DNA from: Prorocentrum cordatum
Lineage: Eukaryota > Sar > Dinophyceae > Prorocentrales > Prorocentraceae
DNA: 64,000 bases
Reading direction: 5' to 3'
NCBI GenBank assembly: GCA_963575745.1
Contig: CAUYUJ010010458.1
Coordinates: forward strand, 1 to 64,000
Part shown: piece by piece, positions 62,032-64,000 of the stretch
How the letters are laid out: every line of letters begins with the position of its first letter
Numbering within the stretch: position 1 is the stretch's first letter
The notes under the pieces: generated by a model
Told to the model about the DNA's origin: nothing
The model's database searches: none
Seen by the model: only the letters and a program-made list of their open reading frames with translations
Made by a program: the position numbers and the translations under genes

Positions 62032-62083
62032 CCGTAGCCCCCTCTGGCTCAAGCCCCCCTGGCTCAAGCCCCTCTGGCTCAAG
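62032..62083 (+). other. Three tandem relict spliced leaders
   Basis: 62032-62053 reads CCGTAG followed by CCCCCTCTGGCTCAAG. 62054-62068 and 62069-62083 are two further 15-base units, each ending TGGCTCAAG. The dinoflagellate leader is CCGTAG plus a 15-base part ending TGGCTCAAG, and known recycled retrocopies carry exactly such 15-base truncated leaders in tandem. The middle ATTT of the leader has become C-rich in all three units. An acceptor-like CCCCACCAG precedes. Confidence 0.75.
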
Positions 62084-62130
62084 GTTGGTCGGCGCGACCT
62101 GGGTCCGCCGCAACCGTGCCGCGGCTTGCC

Positions 62131-62994
62131 ATGCCAGGGGTTCTGGGCGCCGCGCCTGCCGGCTCCGCCGCCACGCGCCGGCGCCGCCGCCTTCGGCGCG
62201 CCGCTGCCGCGCGCGCGGCTGCCGCCGCCTTGCCGCCGCCAGGCCTTTCCTGGCTCCGCGGCGAGTGCGGCGGTTCTGCCGCGGCCCGCGGCCGAGGCGG
62301 CGCCGCGCCTGGTGCTGCGCCGCCCCCTGCTGCCGCCTCCGCCTCGAGGGCCGCCTCGCCCGCCGGCGCGGTCGGCCTCGCGGTGGACGCGGCGGCTGCG
62401 GCTGCCGCCTGCGCCGATGCCGCCGCGGTCGCGGTTCGCGCGGCTCTCTGGACGGCTGCGGCCACGCTGGCGCAGGCCGCTGCCCTCGCGGCCGGCGCCA
62501 CGATGGCCGCGGCTGGCGCCACCTCGGCCGACGCGGCCGCCGCTGCCGCCGCCGCCGGATGCCGCCCCCTGGTGGGCGAGGAGGTGCTGGAGTGGGTCCT
62601 GGAGGAGGGGGTGGTGGAGCCGGAGCCGCAGGAGGTGTTCGAGGACGCGCGGGGCGACGTGGAGGTGGAGGCGGAGGACGAGGGGGCCCCCGCCGGGCGC
62701 ACACCTGGCGGTCTCCTGGCTCCTGGACTCCGAGATGGGGTCGAGCTGGGTGTTGGGATGGGGTCGAGAGCTCAGGGACTCGATGACGCTTCGGTTGTGG
62801 GTCCTGGGAGATGCGGCGGCGCGTGCTTCCCTGTAGTTTCTTCCACCGCCGGCGCAGCCGTTTGCTGCCAACCTGGAGTCACTTCAGACGACGGCACATG
62901 CTTCCCTGTAGTTTCTTACACTGCCGGTGCAGCCGTTAGCTGCCACACACACACACACACATGGCAGGCTCAGGGGTCCTGGACGCGGCGATAG
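62131..62994 (+). CDS. Ala-rich hypothetical protein behind relict leaders
   Basis: ATG 62131 is 48 bp after the last leader unit. The 287-residue frame has an Arg/Ala-rich start, a ~130-residue Ala-rich middle (about residues 60-155), an acidic patch (EEVLEWVLEEGVVEPEPQEV), and two copies of CFPVVS.TAGAAV near its end, then CA repeats and a stop at 62992-62994. GC is near 80 percent, so long frames exist on both strands. The preceding leaders favour this strand and start. Function unknown. It may instead be an untranslated part of a longer transcript. Confidence 0.35.
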   Translation: MPGVLGAAPAGSAATRRRRRLRRAAAARAAAAALPPPGLSWLRGECGGSAAARGRGGAAPGAAPPPAAASASRAASPAGAVGLAVDAAAAAAACADAAAVAVRAALWTAAATLAQAAALAAGATMAAAGATSADAAAAAAAAGCRPLVGEEVLEWVLEEGVVEPEPQEVFEDARGDVEVEAEDEGAPAGRTPGGLLAPGLRDGVELGVGMGSRAQGLDDASVVGPGRCGGACFPVVSSTAGAAVCCQPGVTSDDGTCFPVVSYTAGAAVSCHTHTHTWQAQGSWTRR

Positions 62995-63110
62995 GGTCGA
63001 GAGCTCTGGGGTCCAGGGCGTTGGGATGGGGTCGAGAGCTCGGTGGTCCAGGGACGTTGCGGACGTGGACCCTGGGAGGGACGGTGTTTCGTGCATCAGA
63101 GGCAGGCAGA
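62700..63110 (+). repeat. Duplicated GATGGGGTCGAGAGCTC blocks and (CA)n
   Basis: GGGTCGAG(A)GCT(C/G)-type blocks recur near 62738, 62760, 62994 and 63028. TGCTTCCCTGTAGTTTCTT recurs at about 62827 and 62900. (CA)n at 62944-62960. Confidence 0.8.
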
Positions 63111-64000
63111 CAGGCGTTCCTACTGCTCCTCTTGCTCCTCTTTCCTATCAACGTGTGGCACGAGCTCAAGCTATCACATTGCCAGTCGCCGGGGCTATCG
63201 GCCACCACCTCGCATCCCATTGCCCCCCCCCCCCCCTCCTGACAACAGCATCGCGGCGACAGGTGGGAGGGCTGCTGAGGAAGAGCCCGCGGTTGGAGAC
63301 CAGTCTCCCCCCGACAAAGACGGGCCTTCAGCCCGGGGAGCGCCGTGCGATTCCGCCCACGTCCCCGATCCACATCCCATCGGCTCACGCCCACACTCCG
63401 CCGACCACCCTCCCTTGGACGCGCCCAGTGCCGCTGGGCATGTGGCCGCGAGAGGCGACGGGAGTCGCCGCGCGCCCAGCGCCCTTCCTGGAGTTGACAG
63501 CACTGCGCACGCTGAGAATGGGCCTTCAGCCCGAGGAGCTTCCAGCGAGACGACATCATCGAACGATCCTGCCGCTTGGGACGCCCCAAGCGGACTGTTC
63601 GGCGCCGATGGCGATGCAACGACTAGTCAACTCCCTGGGCACTCCTGTAACCCCGAGGACTTTCGTCAGCCACCCGCCCCCCAGTCGGACAGTCGCGGAT
63701 GCGACGAGCCTTCAGCTCGAGATTCTCACGCGGAACGAGCCTTCAGCACGAGGGTACAAGGCGCATCCGGTCATCACAGAAGTGACGAGCCTTCAGCTCG
63801 AGATCCAGAGACAGCGCCAGACAGTCGCGGATGCGACGAGCCTTCAGCTCGAGATTCTCACGCGGAACGAGCCTTCAGCTCGGGGGTCCAAGGCGTACCC
63901 GGTAATCACAGGAGTGACGAGCCTTCAGCTCGAGATCCAGAGACAGTGCCAATGGACTTAGAGAGAGGCTCAGAGGCTGCGAGTGCCGCTGGGCACGTGG
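62995..64000 (+). CDS. Open-ended repeat protein with PSAR motifs (partial)
   Basis: Frame 1 is open from 62995 to the window edge, 335 codons. The first part is unremarkable, with a Pro run at 63223-63240. From 63319 the motif [DN][GE]PSAR[DG] recurs at 63319, 63517, 63703, 63784 and 63835, and again near 63916, with a 132-bp (44-codon) tandem unit clear at 63688 and 63820. ASAAGHV near the edge (63979-63999) repeats PSAAGHV at 63430, so a ~550-bp higher-order repeat probably starts again. No domain recognised; it looks like a disordered, Ser/Asp/Pro-rich protein. No ATG context or splice acceptor stands out for the start. Confidence 0.4.
63688..63951 (+). repeat. 132-bp coding tandem repeat
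   Basis: Two units start GACAGTCGCGGATGCGACGA at 63688 and 63820 with about 95 percent identity. Each holds three GAGCCTTCAGC elements that can form a 5-bp stem with a CTTCA loop. Confidence 0.95.

Overview
The window looks like nuclear DNA of a dinoflagellate, a GC-rich and repeat-dense one of the kind described for Symbiodiniaceae, Polarella or Prorocentrum; the genus cannot be told from sequence alone. Three things support this. (1) Relict copies of the dinoflagellate spliced leader occur at 10916-10936 and, as three tandem partial copies, at 62032-62083. (2) Introns are bounded by AG|G repeats, with GT, GC and possibly GA donors. (3) The mobile elements are families common in these genomes: long LINE-type retroelements, a Helitron/PIF1-type helicase and a tyrosine recombinase. 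There is no sign of bacterial organisation (no operons, no ribosome-binding sites, no CRISPR array) and I see no rRNA or tRNA gene.

Layout. 1-5.1 kb: a decayed tyrosine recombinase interrupted by one copy of a ~1 kb non-autonomous element; a second copy and the tail of a third lie upstream. 5.1-10.9 kb: GC-rich dispersed repeats, polypurine tracts and two unrecognised minus-strand ORF regions. 10.9-13.3 kb: a multi-frame gene remnant with a predicted signal peptide, directly behind a relict spliced leader. 13.4-19.1 kb: minisatellites, a 160-bp satellite and simple repeats. 19.1-23.3 kb: helicase gene with a 466-bp intron inside Walker B and a cysteine-rich C-terminus. 23.3-36 kb: dispersed and tandem repeats, including a 2.5 kb satellite of ~53-bp units that each encode a hairpin.

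36.9-56.4 kb: the best host gene, a Tctex-type dynein light chain of about 109 residues. It is split into five exons over 19.5 kb, so under 2 percent is coding. Its 7.0 kb and 11.7 kb introns hold three LINE remnants, an assembly gap, satellites, copies of an 83-bp-unit repeat family and an unidentified minus-strand insertion. 56.4-62 kb: mostly unrecognised GC-rich DNA with dispersed repeats. 62-64 kb: tandem relict spliced leaders followed by an alanine-rich ORF, then an ORF of 44-residue repeats that runs off the window.

Apart from the dynein light chain, and possibly the genes behind relict leaders, almost everything recognisable is mobile-element protein or repeat. LINE reverse transcription is a plausible source of the leader-tagged gene copies.
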